Shown here one piece after another: positions 8,506 to 19,287 of a DNA stretch of 64,000 nt. Within the stretch, counting starts at the first letter, position 1, and each line of letters begins with the position of its first letter. Origin of the DNA: Streptomyces sp. NBC_01707 (GTDB lineage Bacteria > Actinomycetota > Actinomycetes > Streptomycetales > Streptomycetaceae); the NCBI RefSeq assembly GCF_041438805.1, contig NZ_CP109190.1:1426001-1490000 (forward strand). Direction: 5' to 3'. The notes beneath the pieces are model-generated. The model had not been told where the DNA came from. It searched no databases and was given only the letters and a program-made list of their open reading frames with translations. A program made the position numbers and the translations under genes.

Positions 8506-9135
8506 TCACTGCACCCCGTGGGGCCGGAACTGGATGCTGATACGCCCGCCCGCGGCCCGCGTGGTCTTGGGGATGGCATGCTCCCAGGTCCGCTGGCAGG
8601 AGCCGCCCATCACGATCAGGTCGCCGTGTCCGAGCGGCCGCCGGACGACATCACCGCCGCGGCACGGGCGCAGCAGCAGGTCACGGGGCGCTCCCACGGA
8701 GAGGATGGCGACCATCGTGTCCTCGCGGGCCCCCCTGCCGATCCGGTCGCCGTGCCAGGCCACGCTGTCGCGCCCGTCGCGGTAGTGGCACAGGCCGGCC
8801 GTCGTGAAGGGTTCGCCGAGTTCGACGGCGTAGTGCGTGGAGAGTGTCTGCCGCGCCTCGTCGAGGACGGGGTGCGGCAGCGGTTCGCCGGCGCGGTAGA
8901 AGGCGAGCAGACGCGGGACGTCCACGACCCGCTCGTACATCTGCCGTCGCTCGGCCTTCCAGGGAACGTCCGTGGCCAGCTGTTCGAACAGGGCGTCGGC
9001 CCCGCTCAGCCAGCTCGGGAGGAGGTCGATCCAGGCTCCGTCACCGAGTTCGGTTCTGCGGAGCCCGTCCAGTGGGCGTAGGCGCACGTCGTCGCTCTGA
9101 TCGAACAGGGATCCCTGGAGCTGGTGCGATGCCAT
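8506..9135 (-). CDS. alkB: AlkB-type 2-oxoglutarate/Fe(II) dioxygenase
   Basis: 209 residues, the usual length for bacterial AlkB-like dioxygenases. The Fe(II) ligands are visible as WHGDRIG (His ~128, Asp ~130) and WEHAIPKT (His ~186). The 2-oxoglutarate-binding arginines are in the C-terminal GRISIQFRP. AFYRAGEPLPHPVLDEARQT and LCHYRDGRDSVAWH match the nucleotide-recognition lid and the core of the family. The enzyme should oxidatively demethylate alkylated DNA or RNA bases such as 1-methyladenine and 3-methylcytosine. It stands alone, divergent from a clpC-like gene. No Ada-type regulator is nearby. Confidence 0.92.
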   Translation of the reverse strand: MASHQLQGSLFDQSDDVRLRPLDGLRRTELGDGAWIDLLPSWLSGADALFEQLATDVPWKAERRQMYERVVDVPRLLAFYRAGEPLPHPVLDEARQTLSTHYAVELGEPFTTAGLCHYRDGRDSVAWHGDRIGRGAREDTMVAILSVGAPRDLLLRPCRGGDVVRRPLGHGDLIVMGGSCQRTWEHAIPKTTRAAGGRISIQFRPHGVQ

Positions 9136-9481
9136 GTCTGCAGCATACCTCGCGTTCGAACACGTGCGCTATTAGGAAGCTCGGTGCGCCCCGGACGGAT
9201 GCACTGCGGTGCGGGCCTCGGCAGGCCGAGCAACCCTCTCCCACGGAGGTCGGCCATCCCCAAGCACCGGGAGCAGCAGATCGAGACTCGGCGGGCACCC
9301 CTGCGGCCCACCGCCCCTTGGGCCGACCGACTGACACACATCTCTCATATCGTCTAAATTGGGGCAAGTGGGGTTGCGGCGATCTGAGGTGACGCCGGAC
9401 CTGCGGGACCGCGTCCAACACGGCTACACGTGCACTGAGACAGCGTGGCCCGGTCGGGCCGGGCCACGGGGACGGATACTC
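9136..9481. other. Divergent promoter region alkB / clpC-like
   Basis: About 345 bp between divergent starts. An AT-rich stretch at 9340-9362 stands out from the GC-rich surroundings and may carry the clpC-side promoter. I do not see a convincing heat-shock inverted repeat or other named operator. Confidence 0.4.
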
Positions 9482-12028
<2,547 letters not shown>

Positions 12029-12084
12029 CCCCGCGCAACGGACCGGACAGCTGGCCCTGCCCGCCACCTCGCGACACGCGAGCC

Positions 12085-12112
12085 GTCGGTACGCGCTGCC
12101 CAGCGCGCCGAC
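12085..12112. terminator. Bidirectional terminator between clpC-like and oxidase genes
   Basis: An interrupted stem: GTCGG then CGCGCT, loop GCCC, AGCGCG then CCGAC, with a 2-nt TA bulge on the left arm. It lies between the two convergent stop codons. Confidence 0.55.
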
Positions 12113-12115
12113 ACG

Positions 12116-13573
12116 CTATTTGACGATCTCGAGCACCGCCATCATGCCGGCGTCCTCGTGATTGAGGATGTGGCAGTGGTAGACGGTCCTGCCGGTGTAG
12201 TTCGTGAAATGGATCCGGATGACAAGCCGCCCCTTGGCGGGCACACTCGCCGTGTCCTGCAATCCGTGACCATGGTGCGGACGCCCGTTGATGCTCATCA
12301 ACTGGAAGTCGTCGACGTGCACATGGAACGAGTGTTCCTCCTCGCTGTCGTTGCGTACGGTCCACTCCTCGACCGTGTTCAGCTTGGACCGGATGTCCAC
12401 CCGATTCGGGTCGAACTGCTTGCCGTTGATGTAGAACTCGGTGCCCTCCTTGTTCTCGGAGAACACAAGGGTGCGTCGGGCGGCGATCGCCGCGTGGCTC
12501 AGGTCGTCGGTCGGTGCGAAGGGCGACGTGGGCAGGGCCGCCGAGTGCACGGCAGGCCCTTCGGTCACCAGGGTCGCCAAGGTGGCCTGCGGGAACTTGT
12601 TGCCGGCCGGCCCTGTGTCGTAGGCGAGCGTCTGCAGCTGGGTGCGGCCGGCCGGACCGCCTTGTACGAGCACGTCGAAGCGGGTGCCCGCCGCGAGGAG
12701 CAGCGAGTCGACCGTCCAGATCCGGTCAACGGGGTTGGCGTCGTGGGCGATCACACGGAACCGCTGACCTTGCAGCCGGAGCTTGTAGTAGATGTTGGCG
12801 CTGATGTTGGCCAGCCGCCACAGCTGGGTCTCGCCCGGCCGGATGCGGATGGTCGGGTTCAGCTGGCCGTTGACCGTGCGGTTTGTGGGTGCGCCGATGT
12901 GCAGGCCCTTGGTCCTGACCGCATCGCCCGCGACCTGGAAGTCCTTGAGCCCGATCACGTGCTCGGTGATGTGGCGCAGGCCCGTCGGCAGGTACTGCTG
13001 CAGTCCGTCGACGATGAGGACGCCCGACATGCCCCCGGCGACCTGCGGGGCGGACATCGTGTGCGCATGTGAGTGGTACCAGTAGGTGCCGGGGGCGAGG
13101 CTCTTCGGGAACCGGTAGGCGTAGTGGAACGTCTTGCCGGGACGGATGTGGATGAAGACGTTGTCGGAGTTTCCGCTCGGCGACACATGAAGTCCGTGAA
13201 CATGCAGATTGGTGAACTCGTCCAGCGAGTTCTTCATCGCCAGGTCCAGCCTATCCCCCGGCCGGATCCGCAGCGTGGGAGGCATGTAACTGCCGTTGTA
13301 GGTGAGGGCCCACAGCTTGCGACCGCCCACCTCCACCTTTCGCCTCTCCACGACGAGTTCCGCCCGTAGGACCCCGTTGCGGCTCACCATCTGCGCCGGC
13401 TCCTCCAGCGGGGCGCCCTGCGCAACCGCCGGCGACTGCGCGGGGACGGGCACTGACTCGGTCCGCGCCGGTTCACGGTCCGGTGACCGCTCGCCGGCAC
13501 AGCCACCGACCAGAAGGGCGACGGCGGCGACGACGGCAGCGGCGAGTTCGGGCAACTTCGATCGGGACCCCAT
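12116..13573 (-). CDS. Multicopper oxidase lipoprotein (copper/laccase-like)
   Basis: 485 residues. The ATG at 13573 follows GGAG and gives a lipoprotein signal ending LLVGGC (Cys ~25). All four copper-binding clusters are present: HVHG (His ~124, 126), YWYHSHAH, EHSFHVHVDDF, and the C-terminal HCHILNHEDAGMM with the Cys-His pair of the T1/T3 sites. Length and the three-cupredoxin layout fit CueO, laccase or CotA-like oxidases. It would oxidise phenolics or Cu(I) on the outer face of the membrane using O2. No copper exporter or chaperone gene is adjacent, so copper detoxification is possible but unsupported by context. Confidence 0.92.
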   Translation of the reverse strand: MGSRSKLPELAAAVVAAVALLVGGCAGERSPDREPARTESVPVPAQSPAVAQGAPLEEPAQMVSRNGVLRAELVVERRKVEVGGRKLWALTYNGSYMPPTLRIRPGDRLDLAMKNSLDEFTNLHVHGLHVSPSGNSDNVFIHIRPGKTFHYAYRFPKSLAPGTYWYHSHAHTMSAPQVAGGMSGVLIVDGLQQYLPTGLRHITEHVIGLKDFQVAGDAVRTKGLHIGAPTNRTVNGQLNPTIRIRPGETQLWRLANISANIYYKLRLQGQRFRVIAHDANPVDRIWTVDSLLLAAGTRFDVLVQGGPAGRTQLQTLAYDTGPAGNKFPQATLATLVTEGPAVHSAALPTSPFAPTDDLSHAAIAARRTLVFSENKEGTEFYINGKQFDPNRVDIRSKLNTVEEWTVRNDSEEEHSFHVHVDDFQLMSINGRPHHGHGLQDTASVPAKGRLVIRIHFTNYTGRTVYHCHILNHEDAGMMAVLEIVK

Positions 13574-13857
13574 CACAGCTCCACTCCTGGGACGACTGCA
13601 TCGCACGTGGCTCGCTACCAGGGAGCACGCGGTCCAAGCCGTTCGCGACCCCGGTGGACCGTTCGCGCGACACAACCACCCGGGGCGCGCTGTTCGGGCC
13701 GCGGGTGTGCCGAGGAGATCGGCCGAGGTGAACCGGAGGCTACCGGAGCGCGGCCGGATATCCGGCCAGGTTCCGCACCGGCTCGTCCTGATCGATGATG
13801 ACCTACCGGGCCGCCGTCCTCGGTGCGGCACCGGCTGTCCCAGGAAAGGGGTCCCCT

Positions 13858-15183
13858 ATGCGGGAAACGACGCCAGACCAGTCCCCGCCGGACGATCGCT
13901 CCGGCCACGGCCCGGTCGAAGAAGCCGATGTGATCGTGGTGGGCGCGGGCCCTGCGGGCTCGTCCGCAGCCTTCCACCTCGCCAAGGCGGGCATCGATGT
14001 CCTGCTCCTGGAGAAGGCCCACTTTCCCCGGGAAAAGGTGTGCGGGGACGGCCTGACCCCACGGGCGGTGTATCAGCTCATCCGGATGGGCATCGACATC
14101 AAGGCTCCGGGGTGGACGCGTTCACGCGGAATGCGATGGGTGGCCGGTGAGCATCAGGTGCACATCGACTGGCCCGCTCTGGGGCGCTACCCGGACTTCG
14201 GCCTCTCGCGCAGTCGGCATGACTTCGACGACATCCTCGCCCGCCACGCCGTGGGAGCCGGAGCACGGTTGCGCAGCGGCGTGAAGGTGACCCGGCCCGT
14301 GACCGACCGCGCCGGCCGCATCACCGGCGTCACCGCCACGGCCGGAGCGAAGGAGCCGGTGGTCTTCCGAGCACCGATCGTCATCGCCGCCGACGGCGCC
14401 TCCGCCCGCCTCGCCCTCGCCATGGGACTCCAGCGGGACAAGAGCAAGCAGATCGCGACAGCCGCTCGCCGCTACTACCGCAGCCCGGAACGGTCGCATG
14501 AGGAGTACCTGGAGTTGTGGGCCGATCTCCGCTTCCCGGGGAGCAATCACTACCTGCCGGGGTACGGCTGGATCTTTCCCATGGGAGACGGACGCGTCAA
14601 CGTCGGCCTCGGTGCGCTGCCTCACCGGCGGCACGGCACCGCGGACCTGCGGAACACTTTGGACCAGTGGCTGGCCCGCACCCCTCACACCTGGGGACTG
14701 CGTGAGGAGAACGCCGAGGGTCCTGTCCGGAGTGCGGCGCTGCCCCTGGGTTTCAACCGTCATCCCCTCTACACCCAAGGACTCCTCCTGGTCGGCGACT
14801 CCGGAGGCATGATCAGCCCCTGGAACGGGGAGGGCATCGGCCAGGCCATGGAAGCCGGCGAAGTGGCAGCCGAGAGCGCCGCGCTCGCCCTCGCCCTTCC
14901 CCCGGGCCCCGGACGGGAGCGGGTGCTGCACGGCTACCCTGTCGAGATGAACCGCCGCTGGGGACGCTACTACCGTCTCGGCAACGCGGCCGCCGACATC
15001 GTCTTCAGCCGTTCGGGCTTCCAACCGATCCTCAACCGGTACGTCATGGGATCGCCATTTCTGCTCAACACCCTGGCCCGGATGCTCACCAACCTCACCG
15101 ACAAGCCTTCGCACGACGTGATCGACCATGTACTCAACACTGTCGTCCGTCTGGTCCCGGCACCGAATGTGCGCAGACGCTGA
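13858..15183 (+). CDS. Geranylgeranyl-reductase-family FAD oxidoreductase
   Basis: 441 residues from the ATG at 13858, preceded by GGAAAGG. The Rossmann FAD motif is DVIVVGAGPAGSSAAFHLAKAG (~residues 25-46), followed by LLLEKAHFPREKVCGDGL, diagnostic of the geranylgeranyl reductase/PHBH-like group. A second FAD motif, LLVGDSGGMISPWNGEGIG, lies at ~325. The final ~60 residues carry hydrophobic helices. The family saturates isoprenoid chains (menaquinone side chains, lipids) or hydroxylates aromatic rings. In actinomycetes close relatives are often annotated as menaquinone reductase. No isoprenoid gene is adjacent, so the substrate stays open. Confidence 0.85.
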   Translation: MRETTPDQSPPDDRSGHGPVEEADVIVVGAGPAGSSAAFHLAKAGIDVLLLEKAHFPREKVCGDGLTPRAVYQLIRMGIDIKAPGWTRSRGMRWVAGEHQVHIDWPALGRYPDFGLSRSRHDFDDILARHAVGAGARLRSGVKVTRPVTDRAGRITGVTATAGAKEPVVFRAPIVIAADGASARLALAMGLQRDKSKQIATAARRYYRSPERSHEEYLELWADLRFPGSNHYLPGYGWIFPMGDGRVNVGLGALPHRRHGTADLRNTLDQWLARTPHTWGLREENAEGPVRSAALPLGFNRHPLYTQGLLLVGDSGGMISPWNGEGIGQAMEAGEVAAESAALALALPPGPGRERVLHGYPVEMNRRWGRYYRLGNAAADIVFSRSGFQPILNRYVMGSPFLLNTLARMLTNLTDKPSHDVIDHVLNTVVRLVPAPNVRRR

Positions 15184-15285
15184 CCGACCCGTCGCGGGTG
15201 GCCCCTGCCGATGGGCATTCGGGCCAGTTCGTGAAGGCTCAGGCCGCGAACTGGGCAGGCCTGGATCGAGCGAGAGGGTGGGTGA

Positions 15286-15312
15286 GGCGCCCGGAGCGGA
15301 TCTCCGAGCGCC
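15286..15312. terminator. Bidirectional terminator
   Basis: Hairpin GGCGC-C-CGGAG, loop CGGAT, CTCCG-A-GCGCC: two 5-bp segments separated by one mismatch. It lies between the convergent flavoprotein and surface-protein genes. Confidence 0.5.
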
Positions 15313-15375
15313 CTACCCCGCGGTGGACCGCCGCGTCAGGCGCGGGCGCCCACCCGGCCGGGCCGGCTGCGGCGG

Positions 15376-16632
15376 TCAGGTGCGTGCGCCGGCCTTGCGA
15401 CGCCGGGTCACGAGGACGATGCCCGCGCCCGCCAGTACCACGATGCCCGCACCGATCGTCATCGGGATCGTGCCGTTCGCGCCGGTCACGGCCAGCCCAC
15501 CGTCGGCCGGGGGCGGGCTGACGGACGCGGACGGGGTGGCGCCGGGCGGCTGCGAGTCGGTCGGCGACGGGGAGTCCGAAGGTGTCATTGTGCCCGGGGC
15601 CGGCGAAGGCTCGGACGGTGTCCCGCTCGGCGCCGACGCCGGGGTGGCGGGCGGCAGGCAGCCGTTGAACGGGTAGTGGTGTGCCTCCGCACCGCCCGTG
15701 CCGTGCAACGACGCGACGAGCAGCGAGCCGTTGATCGGTGCACCGGAACCGAGCTCGAAGTGCGCCTGCGGGGCCAACACGGTCCCGGGCCAGGCTGCGT
15801 TGCTGTGCTTGGTGATCGTCTTTGCATCCGGGAAGTTCCACAGCAGCTTGGCGCGCACGGCGCCGTCGCCCGCACTCTGCGACTTGTCGTCCAGGATGAA
15901 CTTTCCGTCACCGGCGGCAAGGAAGAAGCCGGTGGTGCCTGCCTTCGCCATGTCGTAGGTGTCTCCGGTGACGTTGACGACGGTGGTCGCGCCGCTCGGC
16001 ACCCGGATGTACACCTCCTTGGCCTTCATCAGTTCGGCGGCCGGGACAGTGAAGACGTTGCGGTCGCTGTGGCTGCCGGTGAGTGTCAGGGCAGTGTTGC
16101 CTCCGTCGATCTTCGGGGTGACATTCGCGCCCGCGGTCATCGGCTCGGCCGCCAGACCCGTGGACAGTGCGCGAAGCTTCGCGAACTCGCTTTCGAAGTC
16201 GATGAAATGGGCATTCTTGCTCAGCGAGCCACTCTTCAACTCGATGGTGTGCCCGCCGTTGATGTCGCCGCCCACGACGGCGTTCCCCTGCTCCACCACG
16301 GTGAAGGAGGAACCTGTCTCGGTGGTGCCGCGCACCACGAGCGCTGCGCGGCCGGGCAGAGCCGCCAGCTCGGCATCGGTCAGTTCGTGGCCGATGCTGA
16401 AGCCGCCGGTGAAGTCGGCGTTGCCGCCGACCGCGACAGCGCCTTCGGCGTCGGGGGTGTGGGTGTCGTCTCCCAGGACGAACTCGCCGTATTGGGCGGC
16501 GATTCCGAAGGCACCGGTGGAGCAGGTGCCGGCCGTGTCACGGGGCGCTGCCTGGGCGACCGGGGGCATGGCCAGGCCCAGAACGAGGGATCCGCCGAGC
16601 GTGAGGACAGCGGCGGACGTGGATATGCGCAT
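15376..16632 (-). CDS. Choice-of-anchor-A surface protein with LAxTG sorting signal
   Basis: 418 residues from the ATG at 16632. A Sec signal peptide (~1-29, ending AQAA) is followed by the choice-of-anchor-A domain, recognised by FGIAAQYGEFVLGDD, GAVAVGGNADF and the late WPGTVLAPQAHFELGSGAPINGSL-like block. A proline/serine/threonine-rich wall spanner (~330-380) comes next. The C-terminus has LAVTG, a hydrophobic helix and a RRRK tail, matching the LAxTG motif used by class E sortases in streptomycetes. It is expected to be covalently attached to peptidoglycan. The ligand is unknown. A DasR-like site lies 73-88 nt upstream of the start. Confidence 0.85.
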   Translation of the reverse strand: MRISTSAAVLTLGGSLVLGLAMPPVAQAAPRDTAGTCSTGAFGIAAQYGEFVLGDDTHTPDAEGAVAVGGNADFTGGFSIGHELTDAELAALPGRAALVVRGTTETGSSFTVVEQGNAVVGGDINGGHTIELKSGSLSKNAHFIDFESEFAKLRALSTGLAAEPMTAGANVTPKIDGGNTALTLTGSHSDRNVFTVPAAELMKAKEVYIRVPSGATTVVNVTGDTYDMAKAGTTGFFLAAGDGKFILDDKSQSAGDGAVRAKLLWNFPDAKTITKHSNAAWPGTVLAPQAHFELGSGAPINGSLLVASLHGTGGAEAHHYPFNGCLPPATPASAPSGTPSEPSPAPGTMTPSDSPSPTDSQPPGATPSASVSPPPADGGLAVTGANGTIPMTIGAGIVVLAGAGIVLVTRRRKAGART

Positions 16633-17082
16633 GGGTTCGGGTTCTCCCGCAGAAGTGTCACATGGGGGGTGGGATCGGCCGTCATCGTTTCGACCAACAG
16701 GGTCAATGGTCAAGACCAATGGCCGGTTTGGCAGCTGACGTCGTATTAATTCTCTGTCCACGCCCTGGGGTTGAGACCCTGCACTCAGTCGTCGATCGGA
16801 CCGCTCGGCGCCACCGCCCCTTCGGCGGCGTGACGGCCATACACGACGCCTGATGCAATCAGTCAGAGGTCCTGGCCGACATCACCACACGGCGGCAGCG
16901 TTGTCACCGCTACCGCGCAGAAGGCTGGACGCCGTTCGGCACGGAACCCGGCCAGCCAGTCGATCCGGCAGGAGTCTGCAGCCCTGGGCGTGCTCCTGCA
17001 AGCCACTCACAGGGTGAAAACAGACCAGTAATGGTGACTGCGCCCCACGCGCGGACGGGGCACCCCTGCCTAGCGTGATCGC
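16633..17082. other. Divergent intergenic region, surface protein / GH29
   Basis: 450 bp holding the DasR-like site at 16705-16720 and an AT-richer patch near 16741-16752. I see no gene in it. The GH29 start at 17083 lacks a strong ribosome binding site, so its transcript may have a short leader. Confidence 0.45.
16705..16720 (-). promoter_or_regulatory. Candidate DasR-responsive element (dre)
   Basis: On the minus strand the sequence reads ATTGGTCTTGACCATT. Its core TGGTCTTGACCA differs at one position from the published dre core TGGTCTAGACCA bound by the GlcNAc regulator DasR. It lies 73-88 nt upstream of the surface-protein start codon. The match is seen; binding is inferred. Confidence 0.45.
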
Positions 17083-18354
17083 ATGCCAATGCAGCCCTGG
17101 TTCTCCGATGCCAAGTTGGGCATCTTCATCCACTACGGGATCTACGCCGTCGACGGCGTCCCCGAGTCCTGGTCGTTCTACACCGGCAAGGTCCCGCACG
17201 AGCAGTACATGAAGCAGCTCGACCGCTTCACCGCCTCGAAGTACGACCCGAAGGCGTGGGCGGAGCTGTTCGCGCGCGTGGGCGCCAAGTACGCGGTGCT
17301 GACCGCACGCCACCACGACGGCGTCGCCCTCTGGGACACCGAGCAGGGCGACCTGAATGTCGTGCGGCACACGCCCGCCGGCCGCGACCTCCTTGCCGGG
17401 TACGCCGACGCGCTGCGCGAGCAGGGCCTAAAGGTCGGCCTGTACTACTCGCACTCGGACTGGAACCACCCCGACTACGCGAGCACGGTCCACACCGACC
17501 CACCGAACGAGGAGGTGGCCGGCAACCGTTACGCCTCGGCCGCGCCCGGCACGGAGGACCCCGAGGCCTGGGCACGCTTCCTGGCCTACCGCAATGCCCA
17601 GGTCGCCGAGCTCGTCGAGCACTTCCGCCCCGACCTGCTGTGGTTCGACGGCGAGTGGGAGCGCAGCGAGGAACAGTGGAAGATGCGGGAGCTCTCCGAG
17701 GAGATCCTCGCGGGCAACCCGGACACCGTTCTCAATGCGCGGATGCTCAGTTACGGGGACTATGCCACGCCCGAGCAGGGCGTGCCGCTCCAGACCCCGG
17801 ACGGGCCGTGGGAACTGTGTCTGACCGTCAACGACTCCTGGGGTTACCAGCACCAGGACAACAACCACAAGTCGGTGCGCCAGCTGGTCCGCTATTTTGC
17901 CGAGACCATCGGAATGGGCGGCAATCTGCTCCTTGATGTCGGCCCGAAGGAGGACGGCACGATTCCGGCCGAGCAGGTCGAGCGCCTCGAAGGACTCGGC
18001 GGCTGGATCGCCAAGCACTGCGGCGCCGTGTACGGCACGGTGGCCGGGCTCCCAGCAGGGCATCACTACGGTCCGAGCACCCTGTCCGCGGACCGCCGCA
18101 CCCTCTACCTGATCTGCTTCGACGCACCGCGCGAGACCATCGCCATCCGTGGTCTGCGGACCCCGGTCAAGCGCGTGAGCGTGGTCGGTTCTGGCGCCGA
18201 GCTCGGCCACCGGGTCATCGGCGGCCTGGGCGAGGTACCCGGAGTTCAATGGATCGACGCCCCCACGGGCGCAGATGTGGACGAGTACGCCACCGTGCTG
18301 GCCGTGGAGCTCGACGGCGAGCTCGACCTGTACCAGGGCACCGGCCGCGACTGA
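17083..18354 (+). CDS. Cytoplasmic GH29 alpha-L-fucosidase (copy 1)
   Basis: 423 residues without signal peptide, so probably intracellular. The GH29 barrel is clear: WFSDAKLGIFIHYGIYAV at the N-terminus, KYAVLTARHHDGVALWDT, and PDLLWFDGEWE with the nucleophile Asp at ~189. GGNLLLDVGPKEDGTIP is a typical GH29 block. A C-terminal beta-sandwich follows. It hydrolyses alpha-L-fucosides or related substrates such as alpha-L-galactosides. It ends 2 bp from a convergent AraC-type regulator gene. A colinear paralogue with the same spacing and nucleophile position lies at 40415-41686. Confidence 0.9.
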   Translation: MPMQPWFSDAKLGIFIHYGIYAVDGVPESWSFYTGKVPHEQYMKQLDRFTASKYDPKAWAELFARVGAKYAVLTARHHDGVALWDTEQGDLNVVRHTPAGRDLLAGYADALREQGLKVGLYYSHSDWNHPDYASTVHTDPPNEEVAGNRYASAAPGTEDPEAWARFLAYRNAQVAELVEHFRPDLLWFDGEWERSEEQWKMRELSEEILAGNPDTVLNARMLSYGDYATPEQGVPLQTPDGPWELCLTVNDSWGYQHQDNNHKSVRQLVRYFAETIGMGGNLLLDVGPKEDGTIPAEQVERLEGLGGWIAKHCGAVYGTVAGLPAGHHYGPSTLSADRRTLYLICFDAPRETIAIRGLRTPVKRVSVVGSGAELGHRVIGGLGEVPGVQWIDAPTGADVDEYATVLAVELDGELDLYQGTGRD

Positions 18355-18356
18355 TG

Positions 18357-19151
18357 TCAGCCGCCGGCGCGGATCGCGCGCGGCGACGCGCCCAGTTCGC
18401 GCCGGCACGCCTTGTTGAAGGCCTGCAGATCGCCGATGCCCACCGAGGCCGCCACGGCGGGGATGGACAGCGTCGACTCGCGGAGCAGATGCCGGGCCTG
18501 CTCCATCCTGCGCCGCCGGATGTACGCGACGACGGTGCCACCGGTCTCCGCCCGGAACAACCGGATGAGGTGGTTGTGCGAAACCCCGGCGGCCTCCGCC
18601 ACTTCGGGCACGGACAACGGACCTGCCAGGTGGGCCTCGACATGGGCGACGGCCGCCGCGACCGGGCTGTGCGCCCGCTCGGCGCCCTCTCCGCGGGGCG
18701 CCGCGAGCTCGGCGACCCGCCACAGGGCGGCCCACACCTCGGCGGAGGCCCGGGCCTGGCTGCGCGGAGCCACCGCGACAGCCTGTTGCAGCAGACCGGA
18801 CAGCATCGGCGCCTCCGCACCGGCGTTCTGCATGAGGGGGACGGTCAACTGCTCCCCGGACTGCGGAAGTTCCAGGTGCGCATAGAGGTGCTCGGACCGC
18901 CCGCGGTAGCGGTACTGCACCAACGCACCCGGCGGCGCCAGGCTCACGTGCCCGGGACGGATCGCGTGCACCACACCGTCGACGGTGAGCTCACCCGCGT
19001 ACCGGTACAGATGCAGTTGCCACAGATCCGGAAGCCTGAATACGTCCCGAAGGCTCCCGGTCCCGTGCACGCCGACGCCAACGCTCGCCACACGGGGCGG
19101 TTCGTCCAGGCACACCTGTACGAGGGAGCCGGTCATCGCATCGGGGCGCAC
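18357..19151 (-). CDS. AraC-family transcriptional regulator
   Basis: 264 residues; an internal ATG at 19136 is an alternative start. The N-terminal ~150 residues form a cupin-like sugar-sensing domain (TVDGVVHAIRPGHVSLAPPG). The C-terminal ~100 residues hold two AraC helix-turn-helix motifs: SVPEVAEAAGVSHNHLIRLF, and IPAVAASVGIGDLQAFNKA followed by RRELGASPRAIR. Convergent and almost touching the GH29 fucosidase gene. A role in fucoside-responsive expression is plausible from position, but the gene pair shares no promoter. Confidence 0.88.
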   Translation of the reverse strand: MRPDAMTGSLVQVCLDEPPRVASVGVGVHGTGSLRDVFRLPDLWQLHLYRYAGELTVDGVVHAIRPGHVSLAPPGALVQYRYRGRSEHLYAHLELPQSGEQLTVPLMQNAGAEAPMLSGLLQQAVAVAPRSQARASAEVWAALWRVAELAAPRGEGAERAHSPVAAAVAHVEAHLAGPLSVPEVAEAAGVSHNHLIRLFRAETGGTVVAYIRRRRMEQARHLLRESTLSIPAVAASVGIGDLQAFNKACRRELGASPRAIRAGG

Positions 19152-19287
19152 GATGAAAACCTACCAGCGAGGGAGCGGCACTGTGCCGGGCTAGGCGTCG
19201 CAAACAGCGGGCGGCGTCCCGCCCCGCGGTCGTCCGGCCCACGCGCGAGGCCACCGGAAACCGGGCGGCGGGCAGAGCGTCCGGAAA

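Noticed and set aside
9340..9362. AT-rich patch as a heat-shock operator for the clpC-like gene
   Set aside because: No inverted repeat matching HspR, CtsR or ClgR patterns that I can defend.
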